Of a DNA stretch of 64,000 nucleotides, positions 16,834 to 27,661 are shown one piece after another (position 1 is the first letter of the stretch; each line of letters opens with the position of its first letter). The stretch is taken from contig JAOAIT010000009.1 of NCBI GenBank assembly GCA_026414565.1, positions 1 to 64,000 on the forward strand, given 5' to 3'. The DNA comes from Verrucomicrobiia bacterium. Its GTDB lineage: Bacteria > Verrucomicrobiota > Verrucomicrobiia > Limisphaerales > Fontisphaeraceae. The notes beneath the pieces were generated by a model. The model did not search any database, was not told the origin of the DNA, and worked only from the letters and a program-made list of their open reading frames with translations. The position numbers and the translations under genes are program-made.

Positions 16834-18339
16834 ATGGCGGTGTCGGATGCTCTCAGAGCCAAACTGGCGCAACTGCCGCACAAACCGGGCGTGTACCTGA
16901 TGAAGGACCGCTTTGGGACGGTGATTTATGTGGGCAAGGCGCGGGATTTGCGCAAGCGGGTCAGTTCTTACTTTCAGCCCTCCCGCCGGCTGGCATGGGA
17001 TTTGAAGTTGAATGCGCTGGTGGAGGCGATCCACGACCTGGATGTGCATGTGGTGCGCAGCGAACCGGAGGCGTTGTTGCTGGAGGGGCGGCTGATCAAG
17101 GAGTTCAAGCCGCGCTATAACATCAGTTTCCGCGATGACAAGCGCTTCCCCCTGATCAAGGTCAATCTGCAGGATCCCATTCCACGTTTCACGCTCACCC
17201 GCCTGCGGACGGAGGATGGGGCGCGGTATTTTGGGCCGTTTCCCAGCGGGCGGGCATTGCGGACGACGATGACGCTGGTGCGGCGCCAGTTCAACCTGCG
17301 GGGGTGCCGTCCGCTGCACCCCGGCCCGGCGGATTACAAGCACTGCCTGTATGGTCATCTGAAGTTCTGCACAGCGCCCTGCATTGGCAATGTGACGCTG
17401 GAGCAGTACCGCGCCCAGGTGGCGGCGGCCTGTGATTTTCTGGCCGGCCAGTGCGACGAGCTGGCGACCAAGCTGGAGCAGGAGATGCGCGAAGCGGCGC
17501 AAAGGCTGGAATTTGAGCGCGCCGCCGAGCTGCGGGATTTGTGGACGGCCCTGCGCGAGACCACGCGCAAGACGCGCACCTTTGTGCGCACGCCGCACAA
17601 TCTGCCGGTGGCGCTGAATCCGGAGGCGGATCTGGCGGATCTCGCTGCCGCGCTGGGGCTGCCGGAGCCGCCGCGGGTGATCGAGGGGTTTGATATTTCC
17701 AACATCAGCGGCACGCTGGCGGTGGCTTCGCTGGTGCGGTTTCTGGAGGGCCGTCCGGAGCGGGCGCGATACCGGCGTTACCAAATCAAAAGCGTTACGG
17801 GCCAGGATGATTTTGCCTGCATGGCCGAGGCGGTGCGGCGGCGCTATACCCGGCTGCTGCAGGAGGGGGGGACGGCGGATCTGCCGCACTTGATCCTGAT
17901 TGATGGCGGCAAGGGGCAGTTGAACGCGGCAGTCAAGGAATTACAGGCCCTGGGGCTGGGGCATCTGCCGGTAGTTGGTCTGGCCAAGGAGTTTGAGGAG
18001 ATCTACCGGCCGGGGGAGGCGGAGCCCTTGCGGCTGTCCCATGAGCGGGGCGCCCTGAAACTCCTGCAGCGGGTGCGCGATGAATCGCATCGGGTGGCCA
18101 ACACGTACAACGCCCAGTTGCGGCTGCGGAAGATTTCCGAGAGCATTCTGGACGAGTTTCCCGGGATTGGCGAGCAGCGCAAGATGGCGTTGCTCAAGAA
18201 ATTTGGGTCCGTGCAGCGACTCCGCCGGGCGACGGTGGAGGAAATTGCGGAAGTGCCCGGCTTTGGAGGAAAGATGGCGGCGGATTTGGTGGCGTTTCTG
18301 GCGGCGCGGGATCCGCGGGGGAGCGGCCCAGGCTCGTGA
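16834..18339 (+). CDS. uvrC: excinuclease ABC subunit C
   Basis: UvrC makes both incisions in nucleotide excision repair. From ATG 16834 (MAVSDALRAK) it has 501 residues, shorter than the about 610 of E. coli. Domains are: GIY-YIG nuclease (GVYLMKD...YVGKARDL, with E in EPEALLLE), a four-cysteine segment (GC, HC, FCTAPC) like the reported Fe-S site, a UVR helix pair (FERAAELRDLWTAL), the RNase H-like nuclease domain (VIEGFDISNISG, LILIDGGKGQ, SHERGA) and a C-terminal helix-hairpin-helix pair (FPGIGEQRK, VPGFGGKMA). The frame is open upstream to 16774, but the extra residues fit no family. Confidence 0.95.
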   Translation: MAVSDALRAKLAQLPHKPGVYLMKDRFGTVIYVGKARDLRKRVSSYFQPSRRLAWDLKLNALVEAIHDLDVHVVRSEPEALLLEGRLIKEFKPRYNISFRDDKRFPLIKVNLQDPIPRFTLTRLRTEDGARYFGPFPSGRALRTTMTLVRRQFNLRGCRPLHPGPADYKHCLYGHLKFCTAPCIGNVTLEQYRAQVAAACDFLAGQCDELATKLEQEMREAAQRLEFERAAELRDLWTALRETTRKTRTFVRTPHNLPVALNPEADLADLAAALGLPEPPRVIEGFDISNISGTLAVASLVRFLEGRPERARYRRYQIKSVTGQDDFACMAEAVRRRYTRLLQEGGTADLPHLILIDGGKGQLNAAVKELQALGLGHLPVVGLAKEFEEIYRPGEAEPLRLSHERGALKLLQRVRDESHRVANTYNAQLRLRKISESILDEFPGIGEQRKMALLKKFGSVQRLRRATVEEIAEVPGFGGKMAADLVAFLAARDPRGSGPGS

Positions 18340-18341
18340 CT

Positions 18342-18746
18342 TCAGGGTTTGCTGGTGATTCGCTTCCAATCCCTTTTGTGCCGCTGGGCATAGGCGGCAA
18401 AGGCCTTCTCGTTCTGAATGAGAGCGGCCCGCACCACGCTGGAATCATCTGCGTGGCCGAGGGTGGCCATGAAATCGGGGATGATGTCCACCTTCTTGTG
18501 GGCATACATGAGCGCAAACAAGGCCTCGGCCACAGCCACGTAGGGCAGTTCCTTGTCGGCGCCCTCGGCAAAGTCCTCCACCGCATCCACCAGGAATTCC
18601 AGTTGGGTGACCAGATGGGGGTACTTGGGCGCCTGGATCTGGGTGAACTCAATTTTCCACAGGGGAAGCTGCCGCAACACCTTTTCCATGATGGCCGGCG
18701 TGATCAAACGCGCCCCATGGCTCACGTAATTTGCGATCTCTGGCAT
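18342..18746 (-). CDS. YkvA-like DUF1232 protein
   Basis: This 134-residue protein contains the DUF1232 signature VDIIPDFMATLGHADDSSVV (about 84-103), which in YkvA family members is a hydrophobic hairpin following VDLIPD. Function is unknown; some members act at membranes. It converges with uvrC with two bases between the stops. Confidence 0.75.
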   Translation of the reverse strand: MPEIANYVSHGARLITPAIMEKVLRQLPLWKIEFTQIQAPKYPHLVTQLEFLVDAVEDFAEGADKELPYVAVAEALFALMYAHKKVDIIPDFMATLGHADDSSVVRAALIQNEKAFAAYAQRHKRDWKRITSKP

Positions 18747-18846
18747 GGCGGCACCGTACCAAAATCCGCGGCTCCGGCCAAGCGGAATATGGGCGGGGCG
18801 CTTTTTGGCTTGCCTCCGGCGGTGAGATTTTGAGAATCAGCCCGCC

Positions 18847-19503
18847 ATGAGATCAAAGGCCAAAATTATCTCGGACATCAATTTTCTGGGAGTTGTGGCT
18901 GTCATTCGCGCGGAGCAGCCGGAGCAGGTGCTCCCGCTGTGTGAAGCGCTCATCCAAGGGGGCGTCAGCATCCTCGAAATCACCATGACGGTGCCGGACG
19001 CGGTGAACGTGATGAAGAACGTCATCAAGTCCGTGGGGCAACATGCCATTGTGGGGATGGGCTCGGTGCTGGATGGCGCGATGGCGCGGGCGGCGCTCGA
19101 CGCGGGGGCGGAGTTTATTGTGTCCCCCATCACCAAGGTGGAGGTGGCCGCCGCTGCGCGGGGCGCCCAACGGGTGTGCATGTTGGGGGCCTACACGCCC
19201 ACCGAGGCCCAGTTGGCCCACACCTCGGGCGCGGATTTTGTTAAGATTTTCCCGGCGGACAACCTCGGTCCCGTGTATCTCAAGGCGTTGCGCGCGCCCA
19301 TGCCGCATTTGAAGATGGTGCCCACGGGAGGCGTCACCCTGCAGAACGCAGCCGAGTTCATCAAGGCCGGCGCGGCGGCGCTGGGGGTGGGATCTTCGCT
19401 GATCAGCAAGGAGATTTTGCGCGATTCCAACTGGCCGGAACTGACCCGGCTGGCGGGCGAATACGCCCGCATCGTGCGCGAGGCCAAGGCCGGACAGGCC
19501 TAG
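18847..19503 (+). CDS. eda: 2-dehydro-3-deoxyphosphogluconate (KDPG/KHG) aldolase
   Basis: This 218-residue class I aldolase has E44 (SILEITMTVP) and the Schiff-base lysine K133 (DFVKIFPADN), aligning with E45 and K133 of E. coli Eda, plus the phosphate-binding PTGGV and GVGSSL. It cleaves KDPG to pyruvate and glyceraldehyde 3-phosphate in the Entner-Doudoroff route, or acts in uronate breakdown, which would suit an organism rich in polysaccharide-directed enzymes. No edd or kdgK gene adjoins. Its TAG stop overlaps that of the opposing gene in a CTAG palindrome. Confidence 0.92.
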   Translation: MRSKAKIISDINFLGVVAVIRAEQPEQVLPLCEALIQGGVSILEITMTVPDAVNVMKNVIKSVGQHAIVGMGSVLDGAMARAALDAGAEFIVSPITKVEVAAAARGAQRVCMLGAYTPTEAQLAHTSGADFVKIFPADNLGPVYLKALRAPMPHLKMVPTGGVTLQNAAEFIKAGAAALGVGSSLISKEILRDSNWPELTRLAGEYARIVREAKAGQA

Positions 19504-21062
19504 GGCTTGCGCAATTCCACGCGCCGCACCATCAGGGCGGGGGCTTGGACGACGAGCCGGAAATCGGCGCCTTTGTTTTGTGAATTCAGCAGCCGGGCGT
19601 CAATCAGTTGAAACTGCGCCGTCTTCCAGATCTGGCTGCCGGTGAGTTTCACGGTTTCCTTGGCCCGGGTGTAGGCACCGCCGAAGGGGGCCTGGGGATC
19701 ACTGCCATCGTACTCCAATCCCAATGCGCCGGGGGCGGCGTCGAAGTATTCCACCTCCACCGTGCCCTGAAATTTGCCGGGGGTCTTGAACGAATCATCC
19801 ACCACAAAATAGAGGTAGGTGCCGCCTTTGGGAGTGATCTGGGCTGCGCGGCAGGGCTGGCCGCCGGCCTGGGCCGGGGCGGTTTTGCCGTCTTCATTTT
19901 CAATCCATTGCAAACCGCGCTCGGTGTTTTTTTCCGCCAGCATGATGCTGACGGAGCGTGCCTTGTCGTACGCCCCCTTGGGCCAGGGGGGCACGTAGCC
20001 CTGCTTGAAGAGCCGCACATATTTTTTGGTCAGATTGATGTATTGCCGGCCATATTCGCGGGATTCACAGATATCGGTGCCCTCATGGAATTCATTCCAG
20101 GTCTCGAGGGTGACGAAGTTGGAGGGGCGGCGGAGGAACTTGAGCCATTGCTCCTCGTAAAACTTGCCGCCCCGGCGGTCCACGATGAGCGGCGCGCGGC
20201 CGGGCACGGCGGAATGGTCATAGCCCGGCCCGAGCGAGGCCACCCCGGGGTTGACCAGCCCCAGAGCGCCGCCCCAGGCCACTGTGTTGTCGGCCTTGAC
20301 GTTCCAGGAATTTTGGCGGACGAAATAGGGCCGGCGCCCGCCGAAGTCTTTGGGGAATTGTTCCATCAAATAATCCACACAGGACTGGTCATGGGCCTTG
20401 GCGAAGGCGGAGGCGTAAAGCAGCACCAGCGGCTTGCCGTCAATCATGGCCCAATGCCTCGGCGGCACCATGGAAAAGAAGTCGCGGATGGTGGCATAAA
20501 ACCAGCGGCGGCCGTAATCGGTGGTCAAATCCACATGCACCCCCCAATGATTGTATTGCAACGTGCTGGTGTCGTAGAACAAGCCCAGCAGCGGCGGTTT
20601 TTTACCGGCTTTGAGCAGTTCTTCGCGCGCCTGCACCATGACCTTCAAGCCTTCATAGCTCCAGTGCAGACCGGCCTTGGGGTCCTGTTCACTGGGCGCG
20701 CCCCAGAAGACCGGCAGCGCCACGTCAATGCCCGCCTCCTGCATGTCGAGAAACTGCTTTTTATGCCAGGCGGGGGACTTGTAGGAGAAATCCTCCAAGG
20801 TGGGCGGATGCGTGGTCAGGGCGTCGGTGCCGTCGTGATCAATGATGTGGCTTTTGGTGTAGATGTCGTACCAGTAGAAATAATAGGTCGCCACGATCTT
20901 ATCTTTGGCCGTAAAGCTGCGGGTGCCGGCGAAGTCGGCCTCCTTAAGGTTGATGTAGGGGCCAAAGGCGGGGGGAATTTCGCGCTCTGCTGCCGCCATG
21001 GGCTGCAGCAGGGCAAGCAGCAGAACCGCCACCGCCGCAGGGCAATAAAAAGGCTTTTTCAT
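19500..21062 (-). CDS. exported DUF5010-like / GH99-GH71-like protein
   Basis: This 520-residue protein starts MKKPFYCP at 21062, with a signal peptide (hydrophobic residues about 6-25). The central part looks like a TIM barrel (VATYYFYWYD; IDVALPVFWG; ETWNEFHEGTDI), the last motif being reminiscent of GH99/GH71 endo-glycanases. The C-terminal about 150 residues form a predicted beta-sandwich, typical of carbohydrate-binding parts. It probably acts on an extracellular polysaccharide; no specific activity can be assigned. The open frame extends 12 codons upstream without support. Confidence 0.7.
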   Translation of the reverse strand: MKKPFYCPAAVAVLLLALLQPMAAAEREIPPAFGPYINLKEADFAGTRSFTAKDKIVATYYFYWYDIYTKSHIIDHDGTDALTTHPPTLEDFSYKSPAWHKKQFLDMQEAGIDVALPVFWGAPSEQDPKAGLHWSYEGLKVMVQAREELLKAGKKPPLLGLFYDTSTLQYNHWGVHVDLTTDYGRRWFYATIRDFFSMVPPRHWAMIDGKPLVLLYASAFAKAHDQSCVDYLMEQFPKDFGGRRPYFVRQNSWNVKADNTVAWGGALGLVNPGVASLGPGYDHSAVPGRAPLIVDRRGGKFYEEQWLKFLRRPSNFVTLETWNEFHEGTDICESREYGRQYINLTKKYVRLFKQGYVPPWPKGAYDKARSVSIMLAEKNTERGLQWIENEDGKTAPAQAGGQPCRAAQITPKGGTYLYFVVDDSFKTPGKFQGTVEVEYFDAAPGALGLEYDGSDPQAPFGGAYTRAKETVKLTGSQIWKTAQFQLIDARLLNSQNKGADFRLVVQAPALMVRRVELRKP

Positions 21063-21125
21063 GCAGCGAAGCATGAGGCAAGTCAGGCCGTTCGGCAAGC
21101 CGGATGGCTGGGCTTCAACGCCGCT

Positions 21126-21404
21126 TCAAGCTTGGGGTTTCAGGTGCACGATGGTGGCGCCGTGCCCGCCAAAAGAGGGGGTGGCCAGGGCGAAGCGCTC
21201 GACTTCGGGCAGGCGGTTCAATTGGGCGTGGACGGTGCGACATAGGACGCCCTGGCCCTTGCCGTGGATGACGCGCACTTCCAGGATGCCGCGGGCGCGA
21301 CACTCGGCCAGGTAATGTTGCAGGACATCGGCCACGTCCTGCGGACGGAAGGAGTGCAAATCCAGCACGCCGTCAATCGGCCACTCGACGAGTTCGTTGT
21401 TCAT
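21126..21404 (-). CDS. Smr-domain protein
   Basis: This 92-residue Smr domain has LDLHSFRP (DLHG-type motif, near residue 13) and VIHGKGQGVL, the signature of the MutS2 C-terminal nuclease domain. Free Smr proteins bind or nick DNA or RNA. It directly follows mutS on the same strand. An in-frame TTG at 21422 overlaps the mutS stop as TTGA and may be the true, coupled start (98 aa); the ATG at 21404 is the conservative choice. Confidence 0.85.
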   Translation of the reverse strand: MNNELVEWPIDGVLDLHSFRPQDVADVLQHYLAECRARGILEVRVIHGKGQGVLCRTVHAQLNRLPEVERFALATPSFGGHGATIVHLKPQA

Positions 21405-21418
21405 GGCGCCGGCGCGAA

Positions 21419-23995
21419 TCAACTGGAGGCGAAGAGGTCCAGTTGCGGATTGGGTTCGAGCGACTGCAATTTTTCGCGTTCGGGGCGGTGCCGGGCGGGC
21501 TGGCGGACATTGCCTTCAGGGGTCAGTTCTGATTCCTCCAGGTTGCGCAGGATGACTTTGGCGCGGTCAATGACCGGCTTGGGCACGCCAGCGAGGCGGG
21601 CCACCTGGATCCCGTAGCTCTTGTCCGTGCCGCCCTCGACGATTTTGCGGAGGAAGAGGATTTTGTCCTGCCATTCCCGGACGGCCACGTTGAAGTTGGC
21701 AAGGCGGGGCAGGCGGGCGGCCAGTTCGGTGAGCTCGTGGTAATGGGTGGCAAAGAGCACCTTGGCGCCCACCACGTTGTGCAGATGCTCAACGATGCTC
21801 CAGGCCAGGCTCAGGCCGTCGAAGGTGCTGGTGCCGCGGCCAATTTCATCGAGGATGATCAGGCTGCGCCGGGTGGCGTTGTTGAGGATGTTGGCTGTTT
21901 CGCTCATCTCCACCATAAACGTTGACTGGCCGCGGGCCAGGTCATCGCTGGCGCCGATGCGGGTGAAGATGCGGTCCACCAGATCAATGCGCGCCTCGGT
22001 GGCCGGGATGAAGGAGCCGGTATGGGCGAGCAGGACCAGCAGGGCCACCTGCCGAAGATAGGTGCTTTTACCGGCCATGTTGGGGCCGGTGATGAGGGCG
22101 ATCTGGCGGGTGACGCCGTCCAGAAAAACGTCATTAGGCACAAACCGCTCCTCCACCAGGGTTTGCTCCAACATGGGATGGCGGCCGTCGCGGATGGAGA
22201 GGATGCCCTCATCGCGCATTTCGGGCCGGCAGTATTGAAAGAGGCGGGCATTTTCCGCAAAGGTGGCGAGCACATCGAGCTGCGCGAGGGCGGCGGCGGT
22301 CTGTTGCAGCCGGGGCAGATGGCGCAGGACCTCGCCCCGCACCTCTTGAAACAGCTCGTACTCCAGCCGGGCGGCCCGTTCCTCGGCTCCCAGGATTTTG
22401 GCCTCCATCTGCTTGAGTTCGGGCGTAATAAAGCGTTCGCCGTTGGCGATGGTTTGCTTGCGCTGGTATTCTGGCGGCACCTTGTCGAGGTTGGCCTTGG
22501 TAACTTCGATGTAATAACCGAAAACGGAGTTGAAGCGCACTTTGAGCGACGCGATGCCGGTGCGTTCGATTTCCCGCTGCTGCAATTGGGCGATCCAGTC
22601 CTTGCCTCCGCGCAGGGCGCTGCGCAGCTCGTCGAGCTGGAGATGGAAGCCATCACGGATCAGGCCGCCTTCCTTCAGGGCCAGGGGGGGATCCTCGACT
22701 ATGGCCCGGCCGATGAGGTCGGCCACGTCCGGCAGTTCGGTGATCTGGGCGGTCAACTCCTCGAGCAGTCCGGGGGGCTGGTCGGCGGGTGGTGCCGGGG
22801 GGGGCAGGAGGGTGGGTTCGGCGGCGCGGGACTGGGCGACGATGAGTTGTTGGAGCACCTCGCGCAGGGCGGGCAGCCGCAGCAGCGCCAGGCGGAGGGC
22901 CAGCAAATCGCGGGCGTTGCCGGCCCCGGTGCTGAGGCGGCTCAAAGTACGCTCCAAATCCCGGATGTCCTCCAATTGATCCCGGAATTGTTCGAGCAAA
23001 GTCGGGTTTTGGACCCAGGCCGCCACGACATCCTGGCGGCGGCGGATGGCCGGAGCATGGGCCAGCGGTTGGGAGAGCCAGTCCCGCAACCGGCGCGCCC
23101 CCATGGGCGTGCGGGTACGGTTGCAGGCGCCGTGGAGGGTGGCGGCCTTGGGGGCGTCCCGGTGCAGCGGTTCCAGCACTTCAAGGTGCCGCAGGGTGGT
23201 GGCGTCGAGCGTGAGAAACTCGCTGTTCTGGTAGTAGGTGAGCGCGGTTAAATGCGAAACATCGCGCCGCAAATGTTGGGTGAGATAATGCAACGCGCCG
23301 CCGGCCGCCCCCACGGCGGCCAGATGGCCGCGGAGACCGAAACCGTCCAGCGTGGCCACTTTGAAGTGCTCGCGGACGGTGTGGATGGCGGTTTCCGGGG
23401 CGAAGACCCAGTCCTCATAGCCGGTGAGGAAGCGATGGAGGGGGCGCAGGAGGGTTTGCAGGGAGGCGGCCTCGGCGGGGACGATGATTTCCGCGGGTGC
23501 CAGGCGCTCCAACTCGGCGGTGAGCTCGGCTTCGGTGGTCAGTTCAGTGGCGCGGAAACTGGCGGTGGTCAGGTCCACCACTGCCACGCCGAAGCGGCCT
23601 TCCAGGTGACAGACAGAGGCCAGATAATTATTGCGCTCCGCCTGAAGGAGGCGCTCATCAAAATGAGTGCCGGGGGAGAGAATCTGGGTGACCTCCCGCT
23701 TGACCAGATGCCCGGGGCGGGCGTCTTCCATCTGGTCACAAATGGCCACCTTGTGGCCGGCGCGGAGCAGCTTGGCGATGTAGCCGGAGGCGGCGTGGTA
23801 GGGGATGCCGCACATGGGCACCTGCTGGCGGCGGGTGAGGGCCAGATGGCAGACCTCGGCGCCGATTTGGGCGTCTTCGAAGAACATTTCATAGAAATCG
23901 CCCAGGCGAAACAGCAACAAGGCATCCTTGGGCAGCTCGCCTTTGATGCGGCGATACTGCGCCATCATGGGAGTCAGTTGTGTTTCTGAAGCCAT
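21419..23995 (-). CDS. mutS: DNA mismatch repair protein MutS
   Basis: This 858-residue protein is full length for MutS1. The mismatch-reading Phe-x-Glu is F34 and E36 (GDFYEMF). Connector, lever and clamp domains fill the middle, and the C-terminal ABC ATPase has Walker A GPNMAGKST, Walker B LIILDEIGRGTSTFDG and the His loop FATHYHEL. It recognises mismatches and recruits MutL. The start MASETQLTPMM at 23995 matches the family N-terminus. The Smr gene follows, possibly translationally coupled. Confidence 0.97.
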   Translation of the reverse strand: MASETQLTPMMAQYRRIKGELPKDALLLFRLGDFYEMFFEDAQIGAEVCHLALTRRQQVPMCGIPYHAASGYIAKLLRAGHKVAICDQMEDARPGHLVKREVTQILSPGTHFDERLLQAERNNYLASVCHLEGRFGVAVVDLTTASFRATELTTEAELTAELERLAPAEIIVPAEAASLQTLLRPLHRFLTGYEDWVFAPETAIHTVREHFKVATLDGFGLRGHLAAVGAAGGALHYLTQHLRRDVSHLTALTYYQNSEFLTLDATTLRHLEVLEPLHRDAPKAATLHGACNRTRTPMGARRLRDWLSQPLAHAPAIRRRQDVVAAWVQNPTLLEQFRDQLEDIRDLERTLSRLSTGAGNARDLLALRLALLRLPALREVLQQLIVAQSRAAEPTLLPPPAPPADQPPGLLEELTAQITELPDVADLIGRAIVEDPPLALKEGGLIRDGFHLQLDELRSALRGGKDWIAQLQQREIERTGIASLKVRFNSVFGYYIEVTKANLDKVPPEYQRKQTIANGERFITPELKQMEAKILGAEERAARLEYELFQEVRGEVLRHLPRLQQTAAALAQLDVLATFAENARLFQYCRPEMRDEGILSIRDGRHPMLEQTLVEERFVPNDVFLDGVTRQIALITGPNMAGKSTYLRQVALLVLLAHTGSFIPATEARIDLVDRIFTRIGASDDLARGQSTFMVEMSETANILNNATRRSLIILDEIGRGTSTFDGLSLAWSIVEHLHNVVGAKVLFATHYHELTELAARLPRLANFNVAVREWQDKILFLRKIVEGGTDKSYGIQVARLAGVPKPVIDRAKVILRNLEESELTPEGNVRQPARHRPEREKLQSLEPNPQLDLFASS

Positions 23996-24103
23996 CGCGG
24001 CGAAAGTTTAATCCTGCCGGCAAGGGGTAAAAGGAAAATCTCGCCCGGCAAATAAGAACTTGCGGGGGGCGGGGAGGTGGGGCTAAATGAGGGGGTGAAT
24101 TTG

Positions 24104-24206
24104 GGAATTTGCCAGGGCCCATGGAATGCGGACTTACAAACCCCGTGAGGGCCGGAAGGCAGCAGCGGTAGTATGCTCAGCATGCGCCGTGGTCACCCTG
24201 GCATCC
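24104..24206 (+). ncRNA. ffs: small bacterial SRP RNA (4.5S)
   Basis: The closing stem pairs TGCCAGGG (24110-24117) with CCCTGGCA (24196-24203), and the conserved domain IV loop reads GGCCGGAAGGCAGCAGC (24149-24165), the Ffh-binding hallmark. The length of about 100 bases fits the small bacterial form. It lies just upstream of dnaX, a gene order also found in Bacillus. The ends are approximate. Confidence 0.93.
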
Positions 24207-24264
24207 CTTTTAATTTAACTTCAGGCGGCGGCGGCAACGCCCCCGCGCGGCGTCCGGTAATTTC

Positions 24265-26046
<1,782 letters not shown>

Positions 26047-26076
26047 ACCGAGGCTTCCGGCCTAAACTCTACACGC

Positions 26077-26388
26077 ATGTCGAGCATTGGAAAACTCATG
26101 AAGCAGGCTGCGCGAATGCAGCAGCAGATCACTTTGATCCAACAACAACTGGCCCAGCAAACCGTGGAGGCGACCAGCGGGGGCGGCGCCGTCAAAGCCG
26201 TGGCGACCTGTGACGGCCGCCTGAAGTCCATTCGTCTGGACCCGCAGGCGCTTAATCCTGCGGATGCCGAGGTGCTGGAGGATCTGGTGTTGACGGCGGT
26301 GAATCAGGCGCTGGATCAGGCCCGGAAAATCAATGAAACGGAAATGCAGAAGGTTACCGCCGGATTTAACCTGCCGGGGCTGACCTGA
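26077..26388 (+). CDS. ybaB: YbaB/EbfC family nucleoid-associated protein
   Basis: This 103-residue protein has an N-terminal glutamine-rich helix (KQAARMQQQITLIQQQL) and the YbaB core (VEATSGGGAVKAVATCDGRL). The family forms dimers that bind DNA. It sits between dnaX and recR, its usual place in bacteria, 30 bases after dnaX. Confidence 0.93.
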   Translation: MSSIGKLMKQAARMQQQITLIQQQLAQQTVEATSGGGAVKAVATCDGRLKSIRLDPQALNPADAEVLEDLVLTAVNQALDQARKINETEMQKVTAGFNLPGLT

Positions 26389-26430
26389 CCGGCCGGAGCG
26401 TGGCGCTGATGCGAGTGCTCCTCTTTTTCC

Positions 26431-27033
26431 ATGGCCGCTCTGCCTGAATCCTTGCAGCGCCTGGTGGGGGCGCTGAGCCAGTTGCCCGGCATCGGGCCGC
26501 GCTCGGCGGAGCGGCTGGCTTTGCATCTGGTCCAACGCGAGCCGGAGGCCGTCAAAGTGCTGGCCACGGCACTCCTGGAAGCGCGTGAGAAGGTGCAGGC
26601 CTGCAATCAATGCGGTGGATTAACGGAAATCCAGCCCTGCCCCTTGTGCGCCGACCCCCGGCGGGATGCCTCGCTCCTCTGCGTGGTGGAAACGCCGGTG
26701 GACATTTTGCGGCTGGAAAAGGCCGGCGCGTATCGGGGGTTGTACCATGTTTTGGGAGGGCGGCTGTCGCCCACCACTGGCATTGAGCCGGAAGATTTGC
26801 GGATAGCAGAATTGGAGGCCCGAGTGGCGGAGGGGGCGGTCAGGGAGGTGATCCTGGCGCTGGGGAGTGACGTGGAGAGCGATGCCACCTGCTATTATTT
26901 GGCCCGGCGGCTGGCAGGGCAGGGGGTGCAGGTCACGCGGCTGGCTCAGGGCCTGCCGGCCGGAGCCGGGCTGGAGCTGGCGGATGAGATCACCCTTTCC
27001 CGGGCGCTGGAGGGCCGCCGGCAGGTGGAATGA
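26431..27033 (+). CDS. recR: recombination protein RecR
   Basis: This 200-residue protein has helix-hairpin-helix LPGIGPRSAERLALHL (about 18-33), a four-cysteine zinc finger (CNQCG ... CPLC, about 57-72) and a Toprim domain (LLCVVETPVDILRLE, through GGRLSPTTGIEPEDL). With RecO and RecF it loads RecA at gaps. It is the third gene of the dnaX-ybaB-recR set. Confidence 0.96.
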   Translation: MAALPESLQRLVGALSQLPGIGPRSAERLALHLVQREPEAVKVLATALLEAREKVQACNQCGGLTEIQPCPLCADPRRDASLLCVVETPVDILRLEKAGAYRGLYHVLGGRLSPTTGIEPEDLRIAELEARVAEGAVREVILALGSDVESDATCYYLARRLAGQGVQVTRLAQGLPAGAGLELADEITLSRALEGRRQVE

Positions 27034-27037
27034 TGGC

Positions 27038-27661
27038 ATGAAACCGAAGATTGTGGTTTTTGATTTGGGGAACGTGCTGGTGGATTTTGATTACCGCGAA
27101 TCTGCGCGGGCGCTGGCCGGGCAGGCGAGCGTTTCGGCGGAGGAAATCTACCGATTCCTGTTTGCCGATGGCTGGCTGGTGCAATACGAGATCAGCGCGA
27201 TTTCCTACGAGCTGTTCTACACCGGGTTCTGCCGGGCCACGGGCTACCGCGGCACTCGTGAGTTTTTTGAGCGCTGGCTGGGGCGGGTGTTTGTGCCCAT
27301 TGCCCCGATGGTGGAAATGCTGGAGCAAATCCGGGCGCGGGGATATCCCACCTGGTTGTTCAGCAACACCAATGATATCGCGGCCCGCTGTGTGCATGAG
27401 GATTTTGAGTTTTTCCGCCATTTTACCGGCTACATTTATTCCTACGAAATCCGCAGCATGAAACCGCATCCGCCCATGTATGAGGCGCTGGAGCAGCGCT
27501 CCGGCTGCCGGGGGGCGGAAATCCTGTATCTGGATGACCGCCCGGAAAATGTGGCGGCCGGAGTGGCGCGCGGCTGGCAGGGGCTGGTGCATGAGGATCC
27601 GGCCCGGACAGTGCCGGCGGTGTGGGCCATCCTGGACAACCAGCCGGCGGAGCATGCATGA
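27038..27661 (+). CDS. HAD-superfamily phosphatase, YihX-like
   Basis: This 207-residue protein starts MKPKIVVFDLGNVLVDFD, with motif I D9 as the nucleophile in the DLGNV form seen in YihX-type sugar-phosphate phosphatases. Motif II is LFSNTND, motif III the lysine in SYEIRSMKPHPPMY, and motif IV YLDDRPENV. It probably dephosphorylates a small phosphoester such as a hexose 1-phosphate; the substrate is unproven. It starts 4 bases after recR and its stop overlaps the rsmI start (ATGA), so it is in the same operon. Confidence 0.87.
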   Translation: MKPKIVVFDLGNVLVDFDYRESARALAGQASVSAEEIYRFLFADGWLVQYEISAISYELFYTGFCRATGYRGTREFFERWLGRVFVPIAPMVEMLEQIRARGYPTWLFSNTNDIAARCVHEDFEFFRHFTGYIYSYEIRSMKPHPPMYEALEQRSGCRGAEILYLDDRPENVAAGVARGWQGLVHEDPARTVPAVWAILDNQPAEHA

